A stretch of DNA of 56,586 nt from DATEEG01 sp035525055 (GCA_035525055.1 DATLEZ010000004.1:1-56586), one strand, 5' to 3'. Positions 35,141 through 44,475 are shown, counted from the first letter of the stretch. Notes: a model not told the origin generated them from the letters alone. Translations and numbers: made by a program.

Positions 35141-35194
35141 CTCAAGCCTCAAGCCTCAAGTCTCGTGCGTGTGGCTTGGGGCTTGGGACTTGCG
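35141..35194. repeat. Inverted heptad arrays between tal and pcrA
   Basis: Left arm ctcaagc 35141-35147, ctcaagc 35148-35154, ctcaagt 35155-35161; right arm gcttggg 35174-35180, gcttggg 35181-35187, acttgcg 35188-35194. The arms are inverted copies with about 12 nt between them. It begins 2 bp after the tal stop and lies between convergent genes, so it may serve as the terminator here. Confidence 0.85.
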
Positions 35195-35234
35195 GCCGCC
35201 AATTGGAACCGCACCCAAGACCTTCAAAACGCCG

Positions 35235-37448
35235 CTAAATCTTCTGTAAGGGGGCCCAGGAGAGCAGGAGGCGTTTCTTGCCTTCTCCGTCGAAGACCAC
35301 CTCGGCTTCGGCTCGGTCGCCGGAGCCAATGACTTCTCTTACCGTCCCCATCCCCCACTTGTCGTGACGGACTCGGTCGCCGGGCCCGATGTCGGTGGCG
35401 GCAACTGTGGCACGCCCCGACCATGAGCTCTCAGCGGCAGAAGTGCGGGCTCGCTTACCGGCTTTCTCAATCAGGTTGGCCGGGATCTCCTTGAGGAAGC
35501 GGGAGGGTGGGTTGTAGTTCGTGCCTCCGAACAACATCCGGCTCCAGGCTGAGGTCAGGTAGAGGCGGTCCTGAGCGCGGGTGATGCCGACATACGCCAG
35601 CCGGCGCTCCTCCTCCATCTCCTCGGGGTCACCGAGGGTTCGCATATGGGGGAAGATCCCGTCCTCGAGGCCAGCCAGGAACACCGCTGGATATTCGAGA
35701 CCTTTGGCGTTGTGAAGGGTCATGAGAGTGACTGCCCCAGCCCCCTCCTCCAGTTCATCGACATCGCTCTGCAGGCTGACGGTCTCCAGGAACAGTTCCA
35801 ACCGCGAGAGGTTGGGGAGGTCATCCCACTCCTGGCCGTTGACCACCGAGCCTTCATTGGAGGATTCGAACTCATTGGCAACCGATGAAAGCTCTCGCAG
35901 GTTCTCGATACGACCGAGGGCCTCGATGGTCTTCTCCGATTCGAGTGCGGCCATGTAACCGGTGTCGTGCATCACGGAGTCGACCGCGGCGGCCACTCCG
36001 CCGACGTCGGCCTTCATGGTCATCATGTCGAGCAGTCCGGCGAACTCGAGGATCTGGCGCTCGACCCGTGGGGTGAGTTGAGTGATCTCGCGGGCACGGC
36101 GCAGGGCTTCTCCGAACGGGATCTTGTTTGCCTCGGCAAACCGATCGACATGCCCGATGCTGGTGTCCCCGATCCCTCGCCTGGGCTCGTTGATTATGCG
36201 CTTAAGGGCTACCGCGTCGTCCGGATTGACGATCGATCGGAGATAGGCGAGGGCGTCCTTGATCTCTTTCCGCTCGTAGAACTTGACCGAGCCCACCACC
36301 GTGTACGGCACCCCGCGCCGCACCAGGACGTCTTCGATCACGCGCGACTGGGCGTTGGTCCGGTAGAAGACGGCGACGTCGGCGAGGTTGTAGCCGAGTT
36401 CGGTCAGGCGCTCGATCTCGTCGGCAACAAATCCTGCTTCATCGTGCTCGTCCTCGGCCTCGAAGCGAACGATCGGTTCGCCCTTGCCACGATCACTCCA
36501 GAGCCGCTTGGGCGTGCGGCGGGGGTTGTTGGCAATGACGGCGTTGGCGGCGTCGAGAATGGTGTCGGTGGACCGATAGTTCTGATCCAGCACCACGACC
36601 CGGGCGTCGGGAAAGTCCTTCTCGAAGTCGTTGATATTGCGAATGTCGGCACCCCGCCAGCGGTAGATGCTCTGATCGCCATCACCAACGACGCACAGAT
36701 TCCGATTTTTCTCGGAGAGGCGCCGGACAAGGATGTACTGGGCACGGTTGGTGTCCTGATACTCGTCGACCAGTATGTAGCGGAAGCGTTCCTGATACTG
36801 GGCGAGGACATCGGGAAAGGCGCCGAATAACTCGACCGTGATCATCAGCAGATCATCGAAGTCCATCGCCGAGGCTTCGAGAAGACGCTGCTGATAGAGG
36901 CGGTAGACGTCGGCTACCTGTTCGTGGTAGAACCCGTCGCCGGATGAGGCGTAACTCTCATAGTCGATCAACTCGTTCTTGGCCTTGGAGATGGCGGCCT
37001 TGATCGCTTTGGGAGGGAAGCGCTTCGGATCGAGATCGAGATCCTTCACGCAGATCGTGATCAGGCGGACGCTGTCGTCCTCGTCGTAGATGGAGAAGGC
37101 CGACCGGTAGCCGAGACGATGTGCCTCACGACGAAGAATTCGCACACAGGCGGAGTGGAAGGTGGAGACCCACATGGCCCGGGTAGCCCGGCCTACAAGG
37201 CGCGAAACCCGGGAGCGCATCTCGTCGGCCGCCTTGTTGGTGAAGGTGATGGCGAGGATCGAATCGGGCGATACGTTGAGGTTGCGGATCAGGTGGGCTA
37301 TGCGATGGGTGAGGACCCTGGTCTTGCCAGACCCGGCCCCGGCGACAACCAGGACTGGTCCCTCGGTGGCTGCCACAGCTTCTCGCTGGCTGGGGTTGAG
37401 ATCGGCCAGCAGCGGCGAGTCGACCAGGAGATCGTCCTTGAACCACAC
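35235..37448 (-). CDS. pcrA: ATP-dependent DNA helicase PcrA/UvrD
   Basis: A 737-aa superfamily 1A 3'-5' helicase acting in nucleotide excision repair, replication-fork maintenance and transcription-coupled repair. Helicase motifs: Q-motif LNPSQREAV, Walker A AGAGSGKTRVL, Ia ITFTNKAADEM, II LVDEYQDTN, III GDGDQSIYRWRGA, IV VLDQNYRST, V VTLMTLHNAKGLEYPAV, VI RLAYVGITRAQ. The C-terminal PcrA Tudor-like domain is visible (GDRVRHDKWGMGTVREVIG). Starts at GTG 37448, with aagga-type purines weak upstream. Convergent with tal. Confidence 0.97.
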   Translation of the reverse strand: MWFKDDLLVDSPLLADLNPSQREAVAATEGPVLVVAGAGSGKTRVLTHRIAHLIRNLNVSPDSILAITFTNKAADEMRSRVSRLVGRATRAMWVSTFHSACVRILRREAHRLGYRSAFSIYDEDDSVRLITICVKDLDLDPKRFPPKAIKAAISKAKNELIDYESYASSGDGFYHEQVADVYRLYQQRLLEASAMDFDDLLMITVELFGAFPDVLAQYQERFRYILVDEYQDTNRAQYILVRRLSEKNRNLCVVGDGDQSIYRWRGADIRNINDFEKDFPDARVVVLDQNYRSTDTILDAANAVIANNPRRTPKRLWSDRGKGEPIVRFEAEDEHDEAGFVADEIERLTELGYNLADVAVFYRTNAQSRVIEDVLVRRGVPYTVVGSVKFYERKEIKDALAYLRSIVNPDDAVALKRIINEPRRGIGDTSIGHVDRFAEANKIPFGEALRRAREITQLTPRVERQILEFAGLLDMMTMKADVGGVAAAVDSVMHDTGYMAALESEKTIEALGRIENLRELSSVANEFESSNEGSVVNGQEWDDLPNLSRLELFLETVSLQSDVDELEEGAGAVTLMTLHNAKGLEYPAVFLAGLEDGIFPHMRTLGDPEEMEEERRLAYVGITRAQDRLYLTSAWSRMLFGGTNYNPPSRFLKEIPANLIEKAGKRARTSAAESSWSGRATVAATDIGPGDRVRHDKWGMGTVREVIGSGDRAEAEVVFDGEGKKRLLLSWAPLQKI

Positions 37449-37503
37449 ACCGGGATGGTACCGGGATGCCGGGACGGAAATAACAGCCTCGTAACTAAGG
37501 CCG

Positions 37504-37597
37504 TTCTACGTGGTACGTGGTACGTGGAACGTAAAAACCGTCAGGACAACGATGTTCGCGGGTTCGGACGTACCACGTACCACGTACCACGTACCAC
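37504..37597. repeat. Inverted heptad arrays upstream of pcrA
   Basis: Left arm ttctacg 37504-37510, tggtacg 37511-37517, tggtacg 37518-37524, tggaacg 37525-37531; right arm four exact copies of gtaccac (37570-37597). They are reverse complements with about 38 nt between. The element fills the gap between the histidine kinase stop (37605) and the pcrA start (37448), both on the minus strand, so it lies in the pcrA 5' region or in a read-through transcript. Confidence 0.9.
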
Positions 37598-37604
37598 AGG
37601 ACCC

Positions 37605-38504
37605 TCAGCCCGAAGCCGCGGGCTGGTGGTAGGTCGGCACTCCGGATGAGGGCTCTTCCGAGACCAGGGCCTTGACCGGCATTGAGAAGCAGAAGCGGCT
37701 GCCCGTGGGAAAGCGGCGCTCGTACCAGACATCTCCTCCCATGGCCCGGGCCAGACGCCGGGCGATGGGCAATCCCAGGCCGATGCCCGACGAAGATCTC
37801 GAGTCGCCCTTCGAGAGTTGCTCGAAATGCTCAAAGATTTGATTGGCCGAGCCATCGGGAACACCCGGACCGTTATCGGAGACGACCAAGACGTACTGAT
37901 CTCCATGGGCGAAACCCTCGACGAGGACCTGGTCACCCCCGTACTTGCGAGCGTTCTCGAGAAGGTTACGGACCACTTGCTGAACCCGCTTCGGATCGGC
38001 ATGCATGCGAACTCCCATCGGGAGCGAGACCGCCCCCTCCCGGCCCCCTCCGCTCGGGAAGAGCATTGCCGCAACATCGTGCACCAATTGGCCCAGGTCG
38101 AACATCTGGGGGTGGAATCGGAGGCGGCCGGCCTCGAGGCGGGGGATCACGAGGACGTCCTCGACCAGGTCGCCCAGGTATTGGGACTGTTTGCGAATGT
38201 ACCCGAGGAACTCGTCCACCTCGGACACCTCCAGCTCCTGCCATGAGGTCGCCAGGGTCTCGGCAAAGCCGGCGATCGAGGTCAGCGGAGTCCTCAACTC
38301 GTGGCTGACCATCGCTACGAAGTCATTCTTGATGTGCCGGGCCTCCTCGGCCTCCTGATGGGCCTCTTCCTCGCGGACCCGGGCCTGCGCTACGAGTCGC
38401 TGACTGGCAAGGGCGACGCCGAACCCGACAGCGGCGAGCACCAAGCCCACCCAAGGGGGAATCGTCGAGAACCACTGGGCGAGGTCGTTCACGAACTTAG
38501 CCAT
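37605..38504 (-). CDS. Sensor histidine kinase with single membrane anchor
   Basis: A 299-aa kinase. One hydrophobic segment (about residues 18-36) is followed by a short coiled coil, HisKA with the phospho-accepting His in FVAMVSHELRTPLTSIAGF, and HATPase_c with N-box NLLENARKYGG, G1 VVSDNGPGVPDG and G2 GIGLGLPIARRLARAMGG. There is no periplasmic sensory domain, so the signal is probably cytoplasmic or membrane-derived. It starts 9 bp after the hybrid CheA gene, so the two are probably cotranscribed and may signal together. No separate response regulator is nearby. Confidence 0.9.
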   Translation of the reverse strand: MAKFVNDLAQWFSTIPPWVGLVLAAVGFGVALASQRLVAQARVREEEAHQEAEEARHIKNDFVAMVSHELRTPLTSIAGFAETLATSWQELEVSEVDEFLGYIRKQSQYLGDLVEDVLVIPRLEAGRLRFHPQMFDLGQLVHDVAAMLFPSGGGREGAVSLPMGVRMHADPKRVQQVVRNLLENARKYGGDQVLVEGFAHGDQYVLVVSDNGPGVPDGSANQIFEHFEQLSKGDSRSSSGIGLGLPIARRLARAMGGDVWYERRFPTGSRFCFSMPVKALVSEEPSSGVPTYHQPAASG

Positions 38505-38513
38505 CAAATCACT

Positions 38514-40553
38514 CTATGCGACGGGCCCGTCCAGGAGCGACCGAAGTGTCGACACGAGGGCGCCGAGCCTGAGGTCGCTCTTGTCGAGATAGGCGTCGAC
38601 TCCCGCCTCCCAGGCGGCGGCCTGCTCGTCCGGCGAGGCTACCCCTGAGACCATCACGATTGGCACCCGCACGTTGCTGGCCCGCAACGCCCGGACCAGG
38701 TCGACACCGTTGGAACGGGGCATCGCATAGTCGACCACCAGAGCATCGAAGTTCCCGCTCGAAATTGCCAGCAGCGCCAAGCGAGCGCTCTCGGCCACTT
38801 CCACGTCGAATCCCCGCCCGCTCAATGTTGCCGCGATGAGCTGGCGAACACCGGCCGAGTCGTCGACCACGAGCACGCGGCGCCGCGGACCCGGGCGCTG
38901 CTGTTGATGACGGGCCAGCTCGCCCAGGTAATTGGGATCGACCACCACCATCACTTCACCACCGCCAAGAAGGGCTGCGCCGGTGATGTTGCGAGAGCCT
39001 TCGAGGATCGGCCCGAGGGCCTTGACCGCCACCCGTCTCCGGCCCAGCACCTCGCCAACCGCAACGGCCACCTGGCCCGAACGAGTTGTGAGAATCACCA
39101 GGTCGGACGGCGGGCTCTGCGACTCCTGTCCCATGGCATTGGCCAGCGAGAGCACCGGCAGATCCTGGGATTGGAAGCGGGCCCGGCGGATGCCGTTCTG
39201 ATCGACAGTGATCTCACTGAGGGCCGGCATGATCGAGGCCTGCACCGAAGCCTCTGGCAAACCCCAGAAGTTGTCACCGTCGGCGACCACGACGACGTTC
39301 TGCAGGACCAGAGAGACCGGAAGAGTCAGGGTGATCGTGGTGCCGGTGCCCGGGTGCGAGTCGAGCTGGATTCCACCATTCACCCGCTCGAGAACTTCCG
39401 CGACCGTATTTAGGCCGTCACCCGCGCCAGAGAAGTCATGAGGGGTGTCGACCGTCGAGAAGCCGGAAACAAACAGAAGCGACGAGAGGTCCGAGCCGTC
39501 GACCAGCATCCCCCGCTGACGGGCGGCCTCGGCTACCGCCTTCCAATCGACCCCGCGGCCGTCGTCCGAAAGCACGATCGAGACCTTGTCGCCCTCGCGC
39601 TTGGCCGCGAGGCTGAGGACCCCGGTAGCCGGCTTGCCGGCGGCGAGCCTCTCCTCGGGCGACTCGAGCCCGTGGTCGACTGCGTTGACTAGAAGGTGAC
39701 GAAGCGGTTCCCGCATGAGTTCGACGATCTGGCGATCGAGCTCGATTTCCTCCCCGGACGCATCGAACCTGACGTCCTTGCCGAGCTTGCGGCCGAGATA
39801 GCGGACGAATTGGGGAAAGGTTTCGGTGGCCTGGCGCAATTGGGCATTGGCAAGTGCCACCGCCAGGTCCTGGAGATGTCCCACCGCCGAGGAGAGCCGG
39901 CGAAGTTGCGACCTCCAGGCCGCCATCAGTTTCTGCGGATCGGCCCCGTCGAACTGCACCAGTGCCAGGTCGGACAACGCCTCCGAGTCGAGACTGACCT
40001 CGACGGCCTGGTTGATCAACTGGTAAAGATCGATCGTGTCCACCCGCGAAGCGCCGGACATCATCGACCGTTCGACTGCCGCCAGCAGGCCGCCCAGCGA
40101 GGTCGGTCCGAATTCGTTCGGGGACTCCCGACGGGCCAATGCGAGAGGGATGCTGTCTTCACTGGGGCTGCCGCCGTGCAGCGCCACCTCGGTACGGGTT
40201 ATGGCCTCTCGCAGTTTGGCCGTCGTCCCGGTCTGCTCCTGCTCGGCAGCCTCTGGAAGGAAGACCGCGAGTTGTTCAAGCGCCCGCACGACAGCGCCGG
40301 TCGGGGTCAGATCACCCGACTCGATCCGCTTCCAGGCGTTCTCGAGCAGGGCCCCGGCGTGGCCAGTTTCGCTGAGGCCGATCACCCGCGAGGAGCCCTT
40401 GATGGTGTGGGCGTCCCTGACTAGATCGGTGACGGATTCGGGTGTGAGTTGCTGGAGGGCGAGCTGGCGGGCTCCGGCGGCGAGACGGCGCGACCGATCC
40501 ACTACCTCGCTGTGGTAGATCTCAATCAGCTCGGGCGGCAGAGAAGCGTCCAC
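38514..40553 (-). CDS. Hybrid CheA-type histidine kinase with C-terminal receiver
   Basis: A 679-aa protein with domain order HPt (His in DAHTIKGSSRVIG, about residue 49), linker, HATPase (N-box HLLVNAVDHGLES, G1 LSDDGRGVDW, GAGDGLNTVAEVL), CheW-like (about 405-540) and receiver (VLVVDDSAGVRQ; phosphorylated Asp in ALVVDYAMPRSNG; Lys in YLDKSD). This is the CheA-CheY fusion architecture of ChpA/PilL-type and other non-flagellar systems. No CheW, CheR, CheB, MCP or flagellar gene is in the window, so an alternative function such as Tad/type IV pili or development is possible. GTG 40553 start, with tgagg close upstream. Confidence 0.9.
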   Translation of the reverse strand: MDASLPPELIEIYHSEVVDRSRRLAAGARQLALQQLTPESVTDLVRDAHTIKGSSRVIGLSETGHAGALLENAWKRIESGDLTPTGAVVRALEQLAVFLPEAAEQEQTGTTAKLREAITRTEVALHGGSPSEDSIPLALARRESPNEFGPTSLGGLLAAVERSMMSGASRVDTIDLYQLINQAVEVSLDSEALSDLALVQFDGADPQKLMAAWRSQLRRLSSAVGHLQDLAVALANAQLRQATETFPQFVRYLGRKLGKDVRFDASGEEIELDRQIVELMREPLRHLLVNAVDHGLESPEERLAAGKPATGVLSLAAKREGDKVSIVLSDDGRGVDWKAVAEAARQRGMLVDGSDLSSLLFVSGFSTVDTPHDFSGAGDGLNTVAEVLERVNGGIQLDSHPGTGTTITLTLPVSLVLQNVVVVADGDNFWGLPEASVQASIMPALSEITVDQNGIRRARFQSQDLPVLSLANAMGQESQSPPSDLVILTTRSGQVAVAVGEVLGRRRVAVKALGPILEGSRNITGAALLGGGEVMVVVDPNYLGELARHQQQRPGPRRRVLVVDDSAGVRQLIAATLSGRGFDVEVAESARLALLAISSGNFDALVVDYAMPRSNGVDLVRALRASNVRVPIVMVSGVASPDEQAAAWEAGVDAYLDKSDLRLGALVSTLRSLLDGPVA

Positions 40554-40707
40554 TTGCCTCAGTTCTCACTTGGGTTCGCTGGATAGAACATCGGCCGGTG
40601 GCACACCCAAGTTGAGACGCCAAACGGCGGACTCCAGCGCGAGAATCAGCGATCCTACGGCACTTTTGGCTTGTCTGCGGAGCCGGGGCAGTGGTTTGCC
40701 GTCCGGG

Positions 40708-42297
40708 TCATTCCCATTCAATGGTCGCCGGAGGCTTGGAGGAGATGTCGTACGCGACCCGGTTGATCCCGGGAACCTCATTTATGACCCTCGAGCTGAT
40801 ACTTTCCAAGAGCTCATAGGGCAACCGGGCCCAGTCGGCGGTCATGGCATCCTCACTCGTCACCGCCCGCAGGATGAGGGGGTAGGCGTAGGTGCGACCG
40901 TCGCCCTGGACACCCACTGTCCGGATCGCCGGCAGCACCCCAAAGGCCTGCCAGATCGACCGATAGAGCCCCGCCCGACGTATCTCCTCGAGGATGATCG
41001 TGTCGGCCGCACGCAGGACTTCGAGCCGATCATTCGTGACCTCTCCAATGATTCGCACCGCCAGGCCCGGTCCCGGGAATGGCTGGCGCCAGACGATCTC
41101 CTCGGGCAGGCCGAGTTCCTCCCCCACCGCCCTGACCTCGTCCTTGAAGAGATCACGCAGCGGTTCGACCAGTTCGAACTTCATGTCGTCGGGGAGGCCG
41201 CCAACGTTGTGATGGGTCTTGATGGTGGCAGCGGTGCCGCTGCCTGACTCGATGACGTCCGGATAGAGGGTTCCCTGGACCAGGAACCGGGCGTCGGAGA
41301 GATCGCTGGCCACCTCCTCGAACACACGAATGAAAGTCTCACCAATGACCATCCGCTTGGTCTCCGGATCGGTGACGCCGGCCAGCTTCTCGAGGAAACG
41401 GTCGGCGGCTTTGACCTGGATGAGATTGGTCTGGAAGTGACGCCGGAAAGTCTCATCGACCTGGTCGGCCTCCCCGGCTCGAAGGAGACCGTGGTCCACG
41501 AAGATACACGTGAGCTGATCTCCTACGGCACGATGGACCAGAGCGGCGGCAACCGCCGAATCCACCCCACCGGAGAGGCCACAGACGACCTTGCCATCAC
41601 CGATCTGGCTGCGGATACGTTCAACCGCCTGCTCAATGATGGAGAGGCTCGTCCAGGAGGGCGCTAATCCGCACACCTCATAGAGAAACTGCTTGAGGAT
41701 CTCCTGGCCGCGGACGGTGTGGGAGACCTCAGGGTGGAACTGGACGCCATAGAGAGCGCGTTCGCGGTCTTCCATCGCCGCCACCGGCGACCCGGCCGAG
41801 GTAGCGGTGGTAGAAAACCCCGGCGGGGGCTCGGTCACACAATCGCCGTGGCTCATCCACACTTCGAGGCCGAGTGGAAGATCACCGAGCAGGTGCGAAC
41901 CGGCAATTACCTCCACGTCGGTGCGGCCGTACTCGGAGGTGCCCGTCGGCGAGACTCGCCCTCCGGCGATGTCGGCCAGAATCTGATGGCCGTAACAGAT
42001 GCCGAGGATCGGAATCCCGGCGTTGACGATCTCAGGATCCATCCGGTAGGTGTCGGCGGCATAAACCGAAGCGGGGCCGCCCGAGAGGATGACCCCGGCC
42101 GGGCGCCGGGCTTTGATCTCGGCGGCAGTGATCGTGCGAGGGACTATCTCGGAGTAGATGTGGGCTTCCCGAACCCTCCGGGCAATCAACTGGGCGTACT
42201 GAGCCCCAAAATCGATGACGAGGACTGTGTCGACTTCGCCGAGCGTCGTGGGTTCCGGCGATTCGTTATACGTTTTACGTTCTACGTGGTACGTCAA
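40708..42297 (-). CDS. guaA: GMP synthase (glutamine-hydrolysing)
   Basis: About 515-529 aa; amidates XMP to GMP. The glutamine amidotransferase domain has VLVIDFGAQYAQLIARRV, the nucleophile Cys in ILGICYGHQ, and VQFHPEVSHT. The ATP-pyrophosphatase domain has VVCGLSGGVDSAVAAAL, FVDHGLLR, and the dimerisation domain ends in SSKPPATIEWE. The start is uncertain: the conserved region begins at about 42255 but no ATG/GTG/TTG lies nearby. The only standard in-frame candidate is TTG 42297, inside the heptad array, with ggaagg about 10 nt upstream. Follows guaB3 on the same strand. Confidence 0.95.
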   Translation of the reverse strand: MTYHVERKTYNESPEPTTLGEVDTVLVIDFGAQYAQLIARRVREAHIYSEIVPRTITAAEIKARRPAGVILSGGPASVYAADTYRMDPEIVNAGIPILGICYGHQILADIAGGRVSPTGTSEYGRTDVEVIAGSHLLGDLPLGLEVWMSHGDCVTEPPPGFSTTATSAGSPVAAMEDRERALYGVQFHPEVSHTVRGQEILKQFLYEVCGLAPSWTSLSIIEQAVERIRSQIGDGKVVCGLSGGVDSAVAAALVHRAVGDQLTCIFVDHGLLRAGEADQVDETFRRHFQTNLIQVKAADRFLEKLAGVTDPETKRMVIGETFIRVFEEVASDLSDARFLVQGTLYPDVIESGSGTAATIKTHHNVGGLPDDMKFELVEPLRDLFKDEVRAVGEELGLPEEIVWRQPFPGPGLAVRIIGEVTNDRLEVLRAADTIILEEIRRAGLYRSIWQAFGVLPAIRTVGVQGDGRTYAYPLILRAVTSEDAMTADWARLPYELLESISSRVINEVPGINRVAYDISSKPPATIEWE

Positions 42298-42347
42298 ACC
42301 CCGGAACCTTCCGACGTAAAACGTAAAACGTAAAACGTAAAACGCAC
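42269..42347. repeat. Inverted heptad arrays between guaB3 and guaA, overlapping the guaA 5' end
   Basis: Left arm tacgttt 42269-42275, tacgttc 42276-42282, tacgtgg 42283-42289, tacgtca 42290-42296. Right arm gacgtaa 42313-42319 and aacgtaa at 42320, 42327 and 42334, then aacgcac 42341-42347. The arms are inverted with a loop of about 16 nt. The array meets the guaB3 stop codon and encodes the first residues of the longest guaA frame (L/M-T-Y-H-V-E-R-K-T-Y). Confidence 0.9.
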
Positions 42348-43504
42348 TATCCCATTCCTACCCGTTGGGCCTTTTGCAGGCCTTTGCCTTCTGTCTGCAG
42401 CGATGGGCCCAGCATCACTTCGGCCTTCTGAAACTCTTTGAGGTCGGAGTATCCGCAGGTGGCCATCGAGACCCTGAGGGCGCCAAAAAGGTTTCGCCGG
42501 CCGTCGTTCTCGTGGGCGGGTCCGATCAGGATCTCGGCCAAGGTTCCGAGCCTCCCCACCTGAACCCGGGCTCCTCTGGGAAGCGTCGGATGGAATGTGG
42601 CCATGCCCCAGTGGTAACCGCGGCCGGGAGCTTCCTCGGCCGAGGCCAGAGGCGATCCGATCATGACAGCGTCGGCTCCACAGGCGATAGCTTTAGCAAC
42701 GTCCCCGCCGGTGCGCATTCCGCCATCGGCGATGACGTGGACGTAGCGGCCGGTTTCGTCGAGGTGGCGGATGCGGGCGCCGGCGGCATCGGCGATCGCC
42801 GTCGCCTGAGGCACTCCCACCCCGAGGACACCACGAGTCGTACAGGCTGCCCCGGGGCCAACGCCGACCAGGACCGCGGCTGCTCCCGTTCTCATCAGAT
42901 GAAGAGCAGTGCTGTATGAGGCGCAACCACCGACGATGACCGGGGCGTCGCAATCGGCGATGAATTGCTTCAGGTTGAGTGGCTCGGCCCTGGTCGAGAC
43001 GTGCTCGGCCGAGACCACCGTCCCCTGGATGACCAGGATGTCCAGGCCCGCTGCCAGCGCCGTGGGGGCGAGGTCGCGAACCCGCTGCGGGGTGAGGCTG
43101 GCGGCCGTGACCACTTTCTCAGCCTTCATCTCGGCGACGCGCTGGCCGACTAATTCGACCTTGATCGGCTCGAGGTAGATCTCCTGCATCCGACGGGTGG
43201 CCTTCTCGACCGGGAGCTCTGCAATCTCTTCGAAGTACGGCTCGGGATCCTCGTAGCGGGTCCAAAGCCCTTCGAGGTTCAAGACCCCGAGCCCGCCTAA
43301 GTGGCCGATGGTGGCCGCGGTGGCGGGACTGAGGGCCCCGTCCATTGCCGAGCCCATCATCGGTAGGGTGAAACGGAAACCGTCGAGCTGCCAGGTGATG
43401 TCGACATCGTCGGGGTCGCGGGTTCTCCGGCTTGGGACGATGGCGATATCGTCCAAGCCGTAGGCCTGTCGAGCCGTCTTGCCAATGCCGATATCGATCT
43501 CCAT
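42347..43504 (-). CDS. guaB3: IMP dehydrogenase-family protein GuaB3
   Basis: A 385-aa TIM-barrel protein beginning MEIDIGIGKTARQAYGLDDIAIVPSRRTRDP, the GuaB3 N-terminus. It retains the IMPDH catalytic-loop Cys-Thr-Thr in GVGPGAACTTRGVLGVGVPQ, IADGGMRTGGDVAKAIA and GCASYSTAL, but lacks the CBS regulatory pair. GuaB3 proteins occur in actinobacteria beside guaB/guaA; whether they have IMP dehydrogenase or GMP reductase activity is unsettled. ATG 43504 with ggagg 6 nt upstream; the longer frame to 43795 overlaps the divergent promoter and is spurious. Confidence 0.92.
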   Translation of the reverse strand: MEIDIGIGKTARQAYGLDDIAIVPSRRTRDPDDVDITWQLDGFRFTLPMMGSAMDGALSPATAATIGHLGGLGVLNLEGLWTRYEDPEPYFEEIAELPVEKATRRMQEIYLEPIKVELVGQRVAEMKAEKVVTAASLTPQRVRDLAPTALAAGLDILVIQGTVVSAEHVSTRAEPLNLKQFIADCDAPVIVGGCASYSTALHLMRTGAAAVLVGVGPGAACTTRGVLGVGVPQATAIADAAGARIRHLDETGRYVHVIADGGMRTGGDVAKAIACGADAVMIGSPLASAEEAPGRGYHWGMATFHPTLPRGARVQVGRLGTLAEILIGPAHENDGRRNLFGALRVSMATCGYSDLKEFQKAEVMLGPSLQTEGKGLQKAQRVGMG

Positions 43505-43596
43505 GAAGGCCTCCACCTGTCCAGCGCGTAGGCCAATTGTACGGCAGGTGGAAGGACCGACACGTGCAGCCCGTCGTCGTCGAGCGGGGCGCCTCT

Positions 43597-43602
43597 TATC
43601 CT
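43597..43602 (+). promoter_or_regulatory. Leaderless -10 box of the CPBP protease gene
   Basis: TATCCT (43597-43602) fits TANNNT and is 7 nt before the ATG at 43610; there is no Shine-Dalgarno. Confidence 0.5.
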
Positions 43603-43609
43603 GACCAGA

Positions 43610-44359
43610 ATGGACCTTCAATCGCCGCCGATTGACCAATCGCCAGCTACCAGATGGCGGGGGCGGGACTTCGCTCTGGTGATGATTGCCGGGCTGATCG
43701 TCGGCGGAGCAATATACGCGGCGGGCGCAGAACTTGGTTGGGGCGACGACGAAACCCTCCTCGTGACGAGCGCCTTCGGCCAGTACGGCGGGCACATCCT
43801 GGCGCTGGTCGCCCTGGCCCGTCGGCGCGGCGGTACCTCTTCTTTGGGCTTCTCGGTCTCACCTTCAGACGTCTGGTACGTAGGTCTCGGGCTGATCCTC
43901 CAAGCCACGTTGCCGCTTCTCTTTCTCCCACTCGCCAACTTGGCCGGCGACGGCGAGGCCGGTCAAGTCGTCAGCGATCAGATCCAACAACTCGGTGGCC
44001 TCGGCACCAGGATCGCCATGGCGATCGTGGTCGCCGTGCTTGCCCCGGTCACTGAAGAGTTGATGTTCCGGGGTGTTCTGCTCAAGGCACTGGGAGGCTT
44101 CGGGCGGCTCGCTGCAATCGTGGTTTCAGGACTTGTGTTCGCGGGCTTTCACCTCTTCGGTCTCTCGGGGGATCTCCTGCGAGGTGCGCTCCTGATCGTT
44201 CCCACCTTCTTCCTGATGGGTGTCATCCTGGCCAGGGTGACCGTGCGGAAGGACCGATTGGGACCGGCCATCTTCATCCACTCAGGCTTCAACCTCCTCG
44301 CTCTGTTGATCCTCCTGATGCCGCCCGACTTGTTGGACCGGTTGCTAGAGCCTCAATAG
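43610..44359 (+). CDS. CPBP family intramembrane metalloprotease
   Basis: A 249-aa membrane protein with six to seven hydrophobic helices and the three CPBP (Rce1/Abi) motifs: EELMFRG (EExxxR), FAGFHLF (FxxxH) and HSGFNLLA (HxxxN). These glutamyl proteases cleave within or near the membrane; bacterial members have roles in bacteriocin immunity, pheromone or anti-sigma processing. No partner substrate is evident. Divergent from guaB3 by 105 bp. Translation probably starts leaderless at 43610. Confidence 0.9.
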   Translation: MDLQSPPIDQSPATRWRGRDFALVMIAGLIVGGAIYAAGAELGWGDDETLLVTSAFGQYGGHILALVALARRRGGTSSLGFSVSPSDVWYVGLGLILQATLPLLFLPLANLAGDGEAGQVVSDQIQQLGGLGTRIAMAIVVAVLAPVTEELMFRGVLLKALGGFGRLAAIVVSGLVFAGFHLFGLSGDLLRGALLIVPTFFLMGVILARVTVRKDRLGPAIFIHSGFNLLALLILLMPPDLLDRLLEPQ

Positions 44360-44431
44360 GGCGGAGGGCACCCACCGCGGTGCGCCTCCCACTTGTTGGT
44401 TTCGGAGACAACCAGCCCCTGGATTGTCCGG

Positions 44432-44466
44432 TTGACTCATCCGACGGTGCCCACGGTCGCTAATCT
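44432..44466 (+). promoter_or_regulatory. Candidate trpS promoter
   Basis: TTGACT (44432-44437) matches a -35. The best TANNNT -10 is TAATCT (44461-44466), 9 nt before the leader-peptide ATG; the spacing of 23 nt is too long for a standard promoter, so TCGCTA (44457-44462, spacing 19) is an alternative. Either places the transcript start just before the leader peptide. Confidence 0.35.
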
Positions 44467-44475
44467 CTTTTCCTA

